Of a DNA stretch of 64,000 bases, positions 33,508 through 42,268 are shown piece after piece. Both the position numbers and the translations under genes were made by a program. The DNA is from Methylobacterium cerastii (GTDB lineage: Bacteria; Pseudomonadota; Alphaproteobacteria; Rhizobiales; Beijerinckiaceae), in assembly GCF_022179125.1 (NCBI RefSeq), contig NZ_BPQG01000008.1:1-64000 (forward strand). The letters are read 5' to 3'. The notes below the pieces were generated by a model, which ran no database searches, was not told the origin of the DNA, and worked only from the letters and a program-made list of their open reading frames with translations. Positions within the stretch are counted from its first letter, which is position 1, and each line of letters starts with the position of its first letter.

Positions 33508-33891
33508 GTGACCACAGCGAAGAAGTCGATCGGGACCGGGGCCCCACCCTACCCGCGCACGCCGGACGGCCGCTACTTCGTCGTCGGCGGACGGCTGTGG
33601 CGCTGCAGCGATCCGCGCCTACCCGAGGAGACCCGGCAGCGCCATGTCGATGAATTGATGGATGCACGCCGCGCCGTCGGGGCGGCCAAGCGCGCGAAGC
33701 GCAAGGGCGAGGCCGGCGCGGCCGAGCTGATGCGGAGCGCCCGCGACGCGGTCCAGGCCGCCAAGGAGGCGCTCGGCGAGCGCGGGCCGGTGTGGTGGGG
33801 CGACGGGGCCGAGGATCAGGGCGGGCGCAACCCACGCGACTCGCCCTACGCCGCCTGGTACGCGGCGCTCACGCGGGCGGAAGACGCCTGA
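33508..33891 (+). CDS. Conserved hypothetical protein
   Basis: 127 residues beginning at GTG 33508 behind GGGAGAGGC. The N-terminus PPYPRTPDGRYFVVGGRLWRCSDPRLPEETRQRHVDELMDARR and the GERGPVWWGDGAED tail look like a short cytoplasmic protein found widely in Rhizobiales, with an Ala/Lys-rich helix between. No enzyme motif seen; I know of no function for it. It is not in an obvious operon, and the exported-protein gene on its right is convergent. Confidence 0.75.
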   Translation: MTTAKKSIGTGAPPYPRTPDGRYFVVGGRLWRCSDPRLPEETRQRHVDELMDARRAVGAAKRAKRKGEAGAAELMRSARDAVQAAKEALGERGPVWWGDGAEDQGGRNPRDSPYAAWYAALTRAEDA

Positions 33892-33894
33892 AGC

Positions 33895-34347
33895 TCAGCG
33901 GTGCGGGACGGAGACCGTGACGACGGAGACGCCGTTGCCGGCCTGGACCCGCCCGCCGGAGGTCCAGGCGCCGTCGCGGCCGCGCGAGAGAATGCGGGGG
34001 CCGCGTCCGGGGCGGGCGACGGCGCGCTCGCCCGGGTTGACTACGGTCACGCTCGGCGCGGCCACCGGCGCCTCGCGCAATCCGGAGATCGTCGGCACAC
34101 CGTAGGTGCCGTAGCTCCACGGCGCCGGGACGATGCGGTTGGGAGAGGGCACGCTGCTGAAGGGCGCGCCGACATAGGCGCCGCGCACCGCCTCGTCGGC
34201 AAAACCGTAGCCGCCCTGGCCGGCATAGGCCGCGCCGTAGCCGTAGGACGTGACGCGGACGGTCTCCGCGCTCGCCGCCCCGGCACCGAGGGACAGGGCG
34301 GCGGAAAGGAGGAACGAAGCGGCGAGCGACGGGCGGTGACGGGCCAT
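33895..34347 (-). CDS. Secreted hypothetical protein, Gly/Tyr/Val-rich
   Basis: 150 residues from ATG 34347. MARHRPSLAASFLLSAALSL then GAGAASAET is a textbook Sec signal peptide with an ASA-E cleavage site. The mature part is rich in Gly, Tyr, Ser and Val (GYGAAYAGQGGYGFADEAVRG) with no Cys and no recognised domain. The longer open frame upstream to 34608 has no signal sequence and is a less likely start. The function is unknown. Confidence 0.65.
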   Translation of the reverse strand: MARHRPSLAASFLLSAALSLGAGAASAETVRVTSYGYGAAYAGQGGYGFADEAVRGAYVGAPFSSVPSPNRIVPAPWSYGTYGVPTISGLREAPVAAPSVTVVNPGERAVARPGRGPRILSRGRDGAWTSGGRVQAGNGVSVVTVSVPHR

Positions 34348-34522
34348 GGATCGGAACTCCGGACGGAACGCTGACTTTCCGGGCAAACCCCGGTTTCGGC
34401 GATCTCGTTCCGGTTCGGGGCGGCGAGCTACGTGCGAAGACTGCTTAAACCCTGCGCCGGGCGGTGTTGCGCACAGATTCGCGCAACGAACCCAAATCGA
34501 ACCTGTCCGGCGTCGATCCGGT

Positions 34523-34783
34523 TCAGCGGCAGGTGGTGATGCGGCGGACGATCCAGCCCTCGCCCTCGACCCAGAGGCGGCGGCGCATGCGGCTGCAGGT
34601 GCCGCCATCCTCCTCGCCCTCGTTCGCCGAGACCGCGCGAACCGGCGGGGTCACGTCGGCGACCTTGGTCACCGCGGCGGTGGTCGCCGAGGCGGCCGAG
34701 GCAGCGGTCGGAGTGGCAAGGGGGGCGGCAAGGCCGAGCAAAGCCACGAGCGTGAGGGCGGGAGCAACGGACATCGTCGACAT
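34523..34783 (-). CDS. Small secreted hypothetical protein with Cys pair
   Basis: 86 residues from ATG 34783: signal peptide (VAPALTLVALLGLAAPLA, cleavage near ASA), a short acidic linker NEGEEDGG, then TCSRMRRRLWVEGEGWIVRRITTCR, where two Cys could form a disulfide around a basic/aromatic hairpin. No known domain. Same strand as the other exported protein, separated by 175 bases. Confidence 0.6.
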   Translation of the reverse strand: MSTMSVAPALTLVALLGLAAPLATPTAASAASATTAAVTKVADVTPPVRAVSANEGEEDGGTCSRMRRRLWVEGEGWIVRRITTCR

Positions 34784-34970
34784 GGATCTGGATCTCGCCT
34801 GGGCAGCGTTCCCGGCGCGTCGGCACCGGTCGCGGACGACGCGTTTCCGCGTCTTCAAGCGAGTAATCCGCGACTCCGCGTTTCGGTTGCAACGCGAACG
34901 TGCATCCGTGCCGAATTGGAATGACGCGTGACCGCGCCGCCACGAGGCGGCGACACCGGCGTCCTCGGCT

Positions 34971-35684
34971 TCAGTCCAACTGCTCGATCAGCCCGTCGCG
35001 GATCGTGACCCGGCGGTCCATACGGGCGGCGAGATCCATGTTGTGGGTCGCGATCAGCGCCGCGAGGCCGGAGGCACGCACCAGCGAGAGCAGGATCGAG
35101 AAGACGTGGCCCGCGGTCGAGGGATCGAGGTTGCCGGTGGGTTCGTCGGCGAGCAGCAGGCGCGGCCCGTTGGCGACGGCGCGGGCGATGGCGACGCGCT
35201 GCTGCTCGCCGCCCGAGAGCTCCGCCGGGCGGTGGACGAGACGGTCCTTGAGGCCGAGGAAGCTCAGGAGCTCGGTGGCCCGCGCCTTCGCCTCGCTGCG
35301 ACCGAGGCCGCGGATGAGCTGGGGCATCACCACGTTCTCCAGCGCCGAGAACTCCGGCAGCAGGTGATGGAACTGGTAGACGAAGCCCATCTCCTCGCGG
35401 CGGAAGCGCGTGCGCTCGGCATCCTTCATCGCCGCGGTCGGCTGGCCGCCGACATAGACCTCGCCGCCGTCGGGCCGTTCCAGCAGGCCGGCCAGGTGCA
35501 GCAGCGTCGACTTGCCGGCGCCCGACGGCGCGACGAGCGCCACCAGCTCGCCCGGCCAGATCGCGAGGTCGGCTCCGCGCAGGATGTCGAGGCCGCGGTC
35601 GCCCTGCGCGTAGCGCCGCTCGACGCGGGAAAAGAACAGGGCCGGCACCGGCGGGATGCCGGCGGGCTCGGGGGTTCCGCTCAT
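34971..35684 (-). CDS. lolD: Lipoprotein-releasing ABC transporter ATPase LolD
   Basis: 237 residues. Walker [11 protein letters not shown]-loop [19 protein letters not shown], signature [14 protein letters not shown], Walker [13 protein letters not shown] and the switch His ATHNMD are all present. The LolD-typical FHHLLPEF motif separates it from MacB/FtsE relatives. It powers extraction of outer-membrane lipoproteins from the inner membrane. It starts 11 bases after the permease stop. In many alphaproteobacteria dnaE follows next; here the next gene on this strand is a small secreted protein. Confidence 0.94.
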   Translation of the reverse strand: MSGTPEPAGIPPVPALFFSRVERRYAQGDRGLDILRGADLAIWPGELVALVAPSGAGKSTLLHLAGLLERPDGGEVYVGGQPTAAMKDAERTRFRREEMGFVYQFHHLLPEFSALENVVMPQLIRGLGRSEAKARATELLSFLGLKDRLVHRPAELSGGEQQRVAIARAVANGPRLLLADEPTGNLDPSTAGHVFSILLSLVRASGLAALIATHNMDLAARMDRRVTIRDGLIEQLD

Positions 35685-35695
35685 GGGAATGCCGC

Positions 35696-37018
35696 TCAGC
35701 CGTAGCGCAGCGCCTGCACCGGATCGAGCCGGGCCGCGCGCCAGGAGGGATAGACCGTCGCGGCGAGCGCGAGCAGGAACGAGGTCAGGACCACGACCGT
35801 GATCTCGGTGGGGTTCATCTCGGCGGGGATCTCAGCGAGGAACCGCACCGTCGGGTCCCAGGCTCCGGGAAACAGCACCCGCTGGATCGGCTTGATGTTC
35901 AAGGTGATCAGGATGCCGAGCCCGAGGCCCGACAGCGTGCCGACGAGGCCGATCAGCGCGCCGTTGATCAGGAACACGCGCATTACCGTGCCCGGCGTCG
36001 CGCCCATGGTGCGCAGGATCGCGATGTCGCTCGACTTGTCACGCACCAGCAGGATCAGGCCGGAGACGATGTTGAGCGTCGCCACCACGACGATGAGGCT
36101 CAGGATCAGGAACATCACGTTGCGCTCGACCTCGAGCGCCCCGAAGAAAGTGCGGTTGCGCTGGCGCCAGTCGGTGAGCAGCACCGGCCGCTCGGCCGCC
36201 ATCTCCAGCGGCTCGCGCATGGCGGCGACCGCGTCGGGGTTGTCGATGTAGATCTCGATCAGGCTGACGTCGCCCTCGCGATTGAAGAAAGCCTGCGATT
36301 CGGAGAGCGGCATGAACACGAAGGTCGAATCGAACTCGGTCATGCCGATCTCGAAGATCGCCTTCACATTGTAGCTCTTGGTCCGCGGCGCGGTGCCGAA
36401 GGCCGTGGTCGCCCCCTTCGGCGTCGAGAGGGTGATGGTGTCGCCGGCCTGGATCGCCAGGCTGTCGGCGAGCCGGCGGCCGATCAGCACGCCCGAGCCG
36501 TCGTCGAAGCCCTCCAGCGTGCCGCCGCGCAGGGATTTCGAGATGCCGCCGATCGCCCCGAGGTCGTCGCCGCGCACGCCTCGGACCAGCACGCCGCTGC
36601 CGCCGTAGGGCGAGGAGGCGAAGGCCTGGCCCTCGACCAGCGGGATCGCGGCGCGCACCCCCGCCACCTTCGAGAGCCGCTCGGACAGGTCGGCGAAGTC
36701 GGTGAAGGTGCGGTCGATCGGGGTGACGAAGATGTGGCCGTTGATGCCGACGATCTTCGACAGCAGCTCGGTGCGGAAGCCGTTCATCACGGAGAGCACG
36801 ATGATCAGCGTCGCGACGCCGAGCGCGATGCCCAGCACCGAGAAGAACGCCACCACCGAGACGCCGCCGCCCCGGCGCCGCGCGCGGAGGTAGCGGCCGG
36901 CGATGATCCACTCGAAGGCGGCGAACGGCGCGGTCGCGCCGCCGCGCGACGCCGGCTTGGCACCCGGCTTGGCGTCCGGTTTGCGCGGGCTCGCCCCGGT
37001 TTCGGCTGCGACCGCCAT
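35696..37018 (-). CDS. lolC: Lipoprotein-releasing ABC transporter permease LolC/LolE
   Basis: 440 residues. Start ATG 37018 is preferred over GTG 37033 because GAGG lies 5 bases upstream, overlapping the proS stop region. Four transmembrane helices frame a large periplasmic domain: [47 protein letters not shown] at the N-terminus, then [31 protein letters not shown] and [31 protein letters not shown] with the LolC/E coupling region. A single LolC/E-type protein, as here, is the alphaproteobacterial arrangement. Between proS and lolD. Confidence 0.92.
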   Translation of the reverse strand: MAVAAETGASPRKPDAKPGAKPASRGGATAPFAAFEWIIAGRYLRARRRGGGVSVVAFFSVLGIALGVATLIIVLSVMNGFRTELLSKIVGINGHIFVTPIDRTFTDFADLSERLSKVAGVRAAIPLVEGQAFASSPYGGSGVLVRGVRGDDLGAIGGISKSLRGGTLEGFDDGSGVLIGRRLADSLAIQAGDTITLSTPKGATTAFGTAPRTKSYNVKAIFEIGMTEFDSTFVFMPLSESQAFFNREGDVSLIEIYIDNPDAVAAMREPLEMAAERPVLLTDWRQRNRTFFGALEVERNVMFLILSLIVVVATLNIVSGLILLVRDKSSDIAILRTMGATPGTVMRVFLINGALIGLVGTLSGLGLGILITLNIKPIQRVLFPGAWDPTVRFLAEIPAEMNPTEITVVVLTSFLLALAATVYPSWRAARLDPVQALRYG

Positions 37019-37025
37019 GGGAGCC

Positions 37026-38351
37026 TCAGGCACGCCGGATGCGCGCGATCAGGTCCACCGCCGCCAGGGTCTCGCGCTCGCCGCCGGCGCGGCGCTTCAG
37101 CTCGACCTTGCCCTCGGCCAGGCTTTTCGGGCCGACCACCACCTGCCAGGGCAGGCCGATCAGGTCGGCGGTGGCGAACTTGGCGCCCGGCCGCTCGTCG
37201 CGGTCGTCGTAGAGCACGCTGAGGCCGGCGGCCTCCAGCGTCGCCTGGATCTCGGCGCAGGCGGCGTCGGTGCCGGCGTCGCCGACCTTGAGGTTGATCA
37301 AAGCCACGTCGAACGGCGCGACAGCATCGGGCCAGACGATGCCGGCCTCGTCGTGCGAGGCCTCGATGATCGCGGCGACGAGACGGCTCGGGCCGATGCC
37401 GTAGGAGCCCATGTGGACCGGGCGCTCGATCCCGTCCGGGCCGGCGACCTTGGCGCCCATCGGCTCGGAATACTTCGTGCCGAAGTAGAAGATGTGCCCG
37501 ACCTCGATGCCGCGGGCCGACATGCGGTTCTCCTCCGGCACCTCGGCGAAGGCGTCGGCCTCGTGCATCTCGTCGGTGGCGGCGTAGTGCGAGGTCCAGG
37601 CGTCGACGAGGCCCTGCAGGGCGGCGACGTCCTCGAAGTCCACGGTGGCGGGCGGGATCTCGAAATCGAGGTAGGCGCGGTCGCAGAACACCTCACTCTC
37701 GCCGGTCTGGGCCAGGATGATGAACTCGTGGCTGAGGTCGCCGCCGATCGGCCCGGTGTCGGCCCGCATCGGGATCGCCTTCAGACCGAGCCCTGCGAAG
37801 GTGCGCAGGTAGGCGACGAACATCCGGTTGTAGGCGTGGCGCGCGCCGGCCTGGTCGAAGTCGAAGGAGTAGGCGTCCTTCATCAGGAACTCGCGCGAGC
37901 GCATGGTGCCGAAGCGCGGCCGCACCTCGTCGCGGAACTTCCAGGAGATCTGATAGAGGTTCTTCGGCAGGTCCTTGTAGGAGCGCACGCTCGCGCGGAA
38001 GATCCCGGTCACGACCTCCTCGGCGGTGGGGCCGTAGAGCATCTCGCGCTCGTGCCGATCCTTGATGCGCAGCATCTCCTTGCCGTAGGCGTCGTAGCGG
38101 CCGGATTCCCGCCACGGCTCGGCCGACTGGATCGTCGGCAGAAGCAGCTCGACCGCGCCCGCCCGGTCCTGCTCGGTGCGGATCACGTCGCAGACCTTGT
38201 TCAGCACCCGCAGGCCGAGCGGCAGCCACGCATAGATGCCGGCCGATTCCTGGCGCACGAGGCCGGCGCGTAGCATCAACCGATGCGAGACGATCTCGGC
38301 TTCCTTGGGCGTCTCGCGCAAGGTCGGCAGGAAGTAGCGGGACAGACGCAT
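37026..38351 (-). CDS. proS: Prolyl-tRNA synthetase (short, alphaproteobacterial type)
   Basis: 441 residues from ATG 38351; the frame stays open to 38456 but [23 protein letters not shown] is the normal N-terminus. Class II motifs: motif 1 [13 protein letters not shown], motif 2 [19 protein letters not shown], motif 3 [10 protein letters not shown]; the C-terminal anticodon-binding domain has [21 protein letters not shown]. The length shows that the 180-residue editing INS domain of E. coli ProRS is absent, as is usual in this class. It charges tRNA-Pro. Located upstream of lolC/E in the conserved block. Confidence 0.95.
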   Translation of the reverse strand: MRLSRYFLPTLRETPKEAEIVSHRLMLRAGLVRQESAGIYAWLPLGLRVLNKVCDVIRTEQDRAGAVELLLPTIQSAEPWRESGRYDAYGKEMLRIKDRHEREMLYGPTAEEVVTGIFRASVRSYKDLPKNLYQISWKFRDEVRPRFGTMRSREFLMKDAYSFDFDQAGARHAYNRMFVAYLRTFAGLGLKAIPMRADTGPIGGDLSHEFIILAQTGESEVFCDRAYLDFEIPPATVDFEDVAALQGLVDAWTSHYAATDEMHEADAFAEVPEENRMSARGIEVGHIFYFGTKYSEPMGAKVAGPDGIERPVHMGSYGIGPSRLVAAIIEASHDEAGIVWPDAVAPFDVALINLKVGDAGTDAACAEIQATLEAAGLSVLYDDRDERPGAKFATADLIGLPWQVVVGPKSLAEGKVELKRRAGGERETLAAVDLIARIRRA

Positions 38352-38579
38352 GGGGCTTCTTTTGACGGTTCCGGCGGGCGGCTCGGGGCGGGCGGCGCGC
38401 ACGGACGCCGATCCCGTTGCCGGGGGCACACAACACATTGCAACCGGAAAACACAAGCGGCTTGGATTTTTCGGGCCGGCCGGAGCCCGGTTTCGCCCGC
38501 GCGAGCGTCCGGCGGCGGGCCGGGAGGCCGATTCATGCGGCCTGTCGGCGAAAAAACGCAGATTTCTCTCTTCGACCCG

Positions 38580-38607
38580 GTGACAGGACGAAATGTTGTT
38601 CCTATAA
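38580..38607 (+). promoter_or_regulatory. Predicted sigma70-type promoter for the sRNA candidate
   Basis: GTGACA at 38580-38585, a 16-base spacer, then CTATAA at 38602-38607. This is the clearest housekeeping-like promoter in the window and directs transcription rightward, with an expected start near 38614. It is divergent from proS. Confidence 0.6.
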
Positions 38608-38613
38608 GCGGCC

Positions 38614-38755
38614 CGCGATGGTTGCGAAGCCCCTTAGAGGGCACGCAAAGGTCCGGGTCTCGGGAGGAAAATCGACCGCCACGCAGTCAATGCGTAGGAC
38701 AATCAAAGGTCGAACCAGATTGACTGCTAGAAAAGCAAGGCCTCAGGCCTTGCTT
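38614..38755 (+). ncRNA. Candidate structured small RNA
   Basis: About 140 nt between a promoter-like element and an intrinsic terminator, in a 515-base stretch without genes (38352-38866). It folds by inspection into hairpin 1 (TTGCG 38622-38626 with CGCAA 38644-38648, plus inner GCCC/GGGC around a CTTAGA loop), a possible GGTC/GACC arm (near 38650-38676), hairpin 2 (GCAGTCAAT 38683-38691 with ATTGACTGC 38719-38727, perfect) and the terminator stem. The remaining 38352-38579 holds the proS leader. No protein seems to be encoded: the plus frame from 38618 runs through the terminator into antisense of other genes. I do not recognise the RNA family. Confidence 0.55.
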
Positions 38756-38760
38756 TTTTG
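38734..38760 (+). terminator. Intrinsic terminator
   Basis: AGCAAGGCC, loop TCA, GGCCTTGCT followed by a run of T (TTTTTT) forms the best rho-independent terminator in the window. It ends the sRNA candidate; the preceding A-tract also makes it usable on the minus strand. Confidence 0.88.
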
Positions 38761-38866
38761 TTTTGCGAGACCACCGACGACCCTCCCAATCAGGCCGACA
38801 GCGGTCGAAACATGGACGGTACGCCGCCGGCCATCCGAGTACCAGCCCGCACAGGCGGACGTTGCG

Positions 38867-39202
38867 CTAGAGCCCCGTCAGCGGAAACGCCGCGAGCGCG
38901 ACCAGGAAGGCCGCGCCGGCGGCGAGCGTCGTCCAGATCGCCTTCTCGCGCAGACGCGGCGCGGCGGGCGCGCCGGGGTCCTGCCCCGGCACCACCCGGG
39001 CCGGGTCGGTCTCGGCCTGGTTGCGGATCGGCAGGATCGCGAAGAGCAGCGTCCACCACACGACGAAGTAGAGGGCGCTCGCCCCGAACACCGTCAGGCG
39101 GAACTGCAGCACCGCCACCGCGACGAAGGCGGCGACGAGGACGAGCACCACGCCGAGCGTCCGCGGGGTCGAGCGCGCCACGGCCTTGAGGAATGCGTTC
39201 AC
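38867..39202 (-). CDS. DUF1467 family membrane protein
   Basis: 111 residues from GTG 39202, 5 bases after the mce stop. Two or three transmembrane helices: LGVVLVLVAAFVAVAVLQF, ASALYFVVWWTLLFAILPI and WTTLAAGAAFLVALAAF. The motif YFVVWWTLLFAILPIRNQAE is diagnostic for DUF1467, a family found between mce and proS in Alphaproteobacteria. No known function. Confidence 0.85.
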   Translation of the reverse strand: MNAFLKAVARSTPRTLGVVLVLVAAFVAVAVLQFRLTVFGASALYFVVWWTLLFAILPIRNQAETDPARVVPGQDPGAPAAPRLREKAIWTTLAAGAAFLVALAAFPLTGL

Positions 39203-39207
39203 CCGGA

Positions 39208-39612
39208 TCAGACCTGCTCCAGCTCGGTCAGCGTCCCGAGGAAGTCCTTCGGGTGGAGGAACAGCACCGGCTTGCCGTGCGCGCCGATGCGGGGCTCCCC
39301 GGTGCCGAGCACGCGGGCGCCCCCGGCCTTCAGCCGGTCGCGGGCCGCAATGATGTCGTCGACCTCGTAGCAGACGTGGTGGACGCCGCCGCCCGGGTTG
39401 CGCTCGACGAAGCTCGCGATCGGCGAATCCGCGCCCAGCGGCGCCATCAGCTCGATCTTGCTGTTGGGCAATTCGACGAACACGACGGTGACGCCGTGCT
39501 CCGGCTGCGGCAGCGGCGCCGTCAGCGTCGCGCCCAGCGTCTCGCGGTAGACCTTGCACGCGGCATCGAGGTCGCGCACCGCGATGGCGACGTGGTTGAG
39601 CCGGCCGATCAT
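39208..39612 (-). CDS. mce: Methylmalonyl-CoA epimerase
   Basis: 134 residues from ATG 39612, with GGGAG about 8 bases upstream. A vicinal oxygen chelate fold: LNHVAIAVRDLDAACKVYRETLGA at the start, then GGGVHHVCYEVDDIIAARDRL and VLFLHPKDFLGTLTELEQV, offering the metal-binding His and Glu residues (H in LNHVAIAV, Glu in ELMAPLG, H in VHHVCYE, Glu in LTELEQ). It interconverts (R)- and (S)-methylmalonyl-CoA, used by serine-cycle methylotrophs in glyoxylate regeneration as well as propionate use. Directly upstream of DUF1467. Confidence 0.92.
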   Translation of the reverse strand: MIGRLNHVAIAVRDLDAACKVYRETLGATLTAPLPQPEHGVTVVFVELPNSKIELMAPLGADSPIASFVERNPGGGVHHVCYEVDDIIAARDRLKAGGARVLGTGEPRIGAHGKPVLFLHPKDFLGTLTELEQV

Positions 39613-39641
39613 TGGTTTCTCCCGATCTTCACCGTGCCCTT

Positions 39642-39775
39642 CCCTCTCCCCTCTGCGGGAGAGGGCGGCCCGCGAGCTAAGTCGGGAGAGGGGAGCGACG
39701 GTGCCTGGAATGGCGTTCCCCTCTCCCGACCTTCGCTCACGCGAAGGCCACCCTCCCCCCGCTTCAGGGGGAGGG
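39642..39775. repeat. Cluster of four GC palindromes
   Basis: Between mce and rnj: CCCTCTCCC with GCGGGAGAGGG (39642-39665); a perfect 14-base inverted repeat GTCGGGAGAGGGGA / TCCCCTCTCCCGAC (39681-39694 and 39717-39730); CCTTCGC/GCGAAGG (39730-39747); and CCCTCCCCC/GGGGGAGGG (39751-39775). All share the CCCTC/GAGGG theme of other intergenic palindromes in the window. Likely a REP/BIME-like, RNA-structured intergenic unit. Confidence 0.75.
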
Positions 39776-39785
39776 ACGATCGCGA

Positions 39786-41474
39786 TCAGACCTCGACCAC
39801 CTGCACGTGGCAAGCGGGCTTCTTGCCCCAGACCTCGTTGACGGCCGAGCGCACGGCGCGGTCGACGGCCTTCTCGACGGCCTCCGAGTCGCGGCGCTTG
39901 CCCTTCGACAGGCCGGACAGCGTGCGCGAGACCGAATCGACGACGGTGTCGATCAGCGGCGCGCCGCCGCGGCCGCGGTTGGGCAGGCCGATGATGTCCA
40001 CCGCCGGCTCGCCCAGCACCTCGCCGCTCTCGTCGATGGCGATCGCCACCGAGACGAGGCCGGCCTGCGCGAGCTTGCGCCGCTCGGGGATCGCGCGGTC
40101 CTTGCCGTCGATCAGGACGTTGCCGTCCTTGAACAGGCGGCCCGACTTCACGTGGTCGATGATCTCAGGCCGGCCGGGGCTCAGGCGGATCAAGGTGCCG
40201 TTGCGGGCCTTGACCACGTTGTCGACGCCGTGGGCGCGGGCGAAGCGCGCGTGCTCGTCGAGGTGCAGGGCCTCGCCGTGGACGGGAATCGCCGTCTGCG
40301 GCCGGGTCCAGGCGTACATCTCGGCCATCTCGTCCCGGCGCGGGTGGCCTGAGACGTGGACCAGCTCGGTCCGGTCGGTGATGACCTCGACGCCCTGCTC
40401 GATCAGGTCGTTGATGATCGCGCCGACCTCGCGCTCGTTGCCGGGGATGGCGCGCGATGAGAAGATCACCTGATCGCCCGCGGCGAGCACGATGTCCGGG
40501 TGATCCTTGCGGGAGACGCGGGCCAAAGCCGCACGCGGCTCGCCCTGCGAGCCGGTGAGCAGCGCCACGACCTTGTCGCGCGGCAGGTCGCGCCAGGAAT
40601 CGGCGCGGCGGAAGTCCTGCAGGCCGTCGAGGAAGCCGCATTCGCGGGCGACGTCGATCACCCGGTCCATGGCGCGGCCGACCGCGACCACCTCGCGGCC
40701 GCAGGCCTTGGCCGCCAGGGCCACGGCGCGGATGCGGGCGACGTTGGAGGCGAAGGTCGTCACCGCCACGCGCTGCGGCGCCACGGCGATGAGCTTGGCG
40801 AGCGTCGCGGCGACCTCGGCCTCGCTCGGCGAGAAGCCCTCGCGGACGACGTTGGTCGAATCGCAGACGAGCGCCAGGATGCCCTCGTCGCCCATGGCGC
40901 GGAACGCCTCGGCCGAGGTCACGTCGCCGAGGATCGGCGTCGGGTCGATCTTCCAGTCGCCTGTGTGCAGCACGAGGCCGGCGGACGTCCGGATCGCCAC
41001 CGCGTTCGACTCGGGGATCGAGTGCGAGACCGGCACGTAGTCGATCTCGAACGGTCCGAGCGTCACCCGGCGGCCCGGCTTGATCTCGCGCAGGTCCACC
41101 TTCGGCGCGCCCGGCTCCGACAGGCGCCGGGTCTCGAGCAGGCTCTTGGCGAAGCGGGTGGCGTAGACCGGCACCTTCAGGCGCGGCCACAGCTCGGAGA
41201 TCGCGCCGATATGGTCCTCGTGCGCGTGGGTGATGAAGATCCCCAGGAGGTCCTTCTTCCGCTCCTCGATGTAGGTGAGGTCCGGGAACATGAGGTCGAC
41301 GCCGGGCATCGCCTCCTCGCTCGCGAAGCCCATCCCGCAATCGACCATGATCCACTTGCGGCCCTTCTCCGGCCCGAAGCCGTAGAGGGCGGCGTTCATC
41401 CCGATCTCGCCCACGCCGCCGAGCGGCAGGAAGACGAGCTCGTCGTGTCCCGTTGTCATCAGTTCCAAATCCAT
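39786..41474 (-). CDS. rnj: Ribonuclease J
   Basis: 562 residues from ATG 41474, one base past the birA stop; ATG 41459 is an alternative. Metallo-beta-lactamase HAHEDHIGA (motif II), VPVSHSIPES, the third metal ligand in TGDWKID, beta-CASP ATTFASNVAR-type motif (VTTFASNVARIRAVA), LLTGSQGEPRAAL and the final histidine VHVSGHPRRDE. The C-terminal domain is shorter than in Bacillus J1. It is an endo- and 5'-3' exoribonuclease for rRNA processing and mRNA turnover. In the conserved birA-rnj-mce order. Confidence 0.94.
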   Translation of the reverse strand: MDLELMTTGHDELVFLPLGGVGEIGMNAALYGFGPEKGRKWIMVDCGMGFASEEAMPGVDLMFPDLTYIEERKKDLLGIFITHAHEDHIGAISELWPRLKVPVYATRFAKSLLETRRLSEPGAPKVDLREIKPGRRVTLGPFEIDYVPVSHSIPESNAVAIRTSAGLVLHTGDWKIDPTPILGDVTSAEAFRAMGDEGILALVCDSTNVVREGFSPSEAEVAATLAKLIAVAPQRVAVTTFASNVARIRAVALAAKACGREVVAVGRAMDRVIDVARECGFLDGLQDFRRADSWRDLPRDKVVALLTGSQGEPRAALARVSRKDHPDIVLAAGDQVIFSSRAIPGNEREVGAIINDLIEQGVEVITDRTELVHVSGHPRRDEMAEMYAWTRPQTAIPVHGEALHLDEHARFARAHGVDNVVKARNGTLIRLSPGRPEIIDHVKSGRLFKDGNVLIDGKDRAIPERRKLAQAGLVSVAIAIDESGEVLGEPAVDIIGLPNRGRGGAPLIDTVVDSVSRTLSGLSKGKRRDSEAVEKAVDRAVRSAVNEVWGKKPACHVQVVEV

Positions 41475-41475
41475 C

Positions 41476-42264
41476 TCATGCCGCCGTCGCGGCCGTCCCA
41501 AAATGCACCTCGCCCGCCGTCACGGTTCGCCGCGTTCCGTCCGGGGCGAGGATCACGAGCCGCCCCCCCTCGTCGATGTCTTCGAAATCGCCGACCAGGG
41601 TCTCCGTGCCGCTGCGGACCGCGATGCGCGACCCGAGGCCGGAGGCCCGTGCGAGCCATCGCTCGCGAATCTCAGGGAATCCCCGTCCGCGATCCCAGAT
41701 ACGGGCCGCCGCGGCAAGCTTATTCGTCAGATCCGCCAGCACCATGCCGGCATCACCTGGGTATCCGAGCCCCGCGAGCGAGGCGGCGGAACTCGAAAAC
41801 GCCTCGGGAACGCCTGCGACATTGACGCCGAACCCGATCGCCACCGCCCGCCTGCCGCCCGGCAGCGTCTCCGCCTCGAGCAGGATGCCGGCGAGCTTGG
41901 CGCCGCCCGCCAGCACGTCGTTCGGCCATTTCAGCCCGAATGTCCCGGCCGAGCCCGGGCCGCAGACCGCCTCCAGGGTCTCGACCAGCGCGACCCCGGC
42001 GACAAAGCCGAGGCCGGCAACCCGCTCCGGCTCGACGCCCGCCACCGGCCACAGCACGCTGGCGGTGAGGTTCCCCGGCACCGAGGCCCAGGCGTTGCCG
42101 CGCCGGCCGCGGCCGGCCTCCTGGGCGTGCGCCGCGACCCAGAGCGGGCCGGTCGCCCCGGCGCGCGCCTGGTCGAGCGCTTCGGTGTTGGTCGAGCCGA
42201 GGCGGTCGTGGACGTGAAGGCGATGCCCGACGGCGCGCGCGCCGTCGCCGAGACGGAAGTCCAA
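41476..42264 (-). CDS. birA: Biotin--acetyl-CoA-carboxylase ligase, no repressor domain
   Basis: 262 residues. Catalytic GRGRRGNAWAS (the GRGRxGR loop with Asn in place of the last Arg), KWPNDV with the catalytic Lys, and GFGVNV are present; the N-terminal winged-helix repressor of E. coli BirA is missing. It attaches biotin to carboxylase carrier domains. The start is TTG 42264, 4 bases after the nuoN stop; no better ATG is available without cutting the LHVHDRLGSTN motif. It is at the end of the complex I operon. Confidence 0.9.
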   Translation of the reverse strand: MDFRLGDGARAVGHRLHVHDRLGSTNTEALDQARAGATGPLWVAAHAQEAGRGRRGNAWASVPGNLTASVLWPVAGVEPERVAGLGFVAGVALVETLEAVCGPGSAGTFGLKWPNDVLAGGAKLAGILLEAETLPGGRRAVAIGFGVNVAGVPEAFSSSAASLAGLGYPGDAGMVLADLTNKLAAAARIWDRGRGFPEIRERWLARASGLGSRIAVRSGTETLVGDFEDIDEGGRLVILAPDGTRRTVTAGEVHFGTAATAA

Positions 42265-42268
42265 GGCG

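Noticed and set aside
38614-38755. 6S RNA, tmRNA or RNase P as the identity of the sRNA candidate
   Set aside because: The ends do not pair into a long 6S-type bulged rod, there is no tRNA-like end for tmRNA, and it is far too short for RNase P.
38618-39370. Open frame on the plus strand starting within the sRNA candidate
   Set aside because: It crosses the intrinsic terminator and continues antisense to DUF1467 and mce; the codon pattern is not that of a gene.
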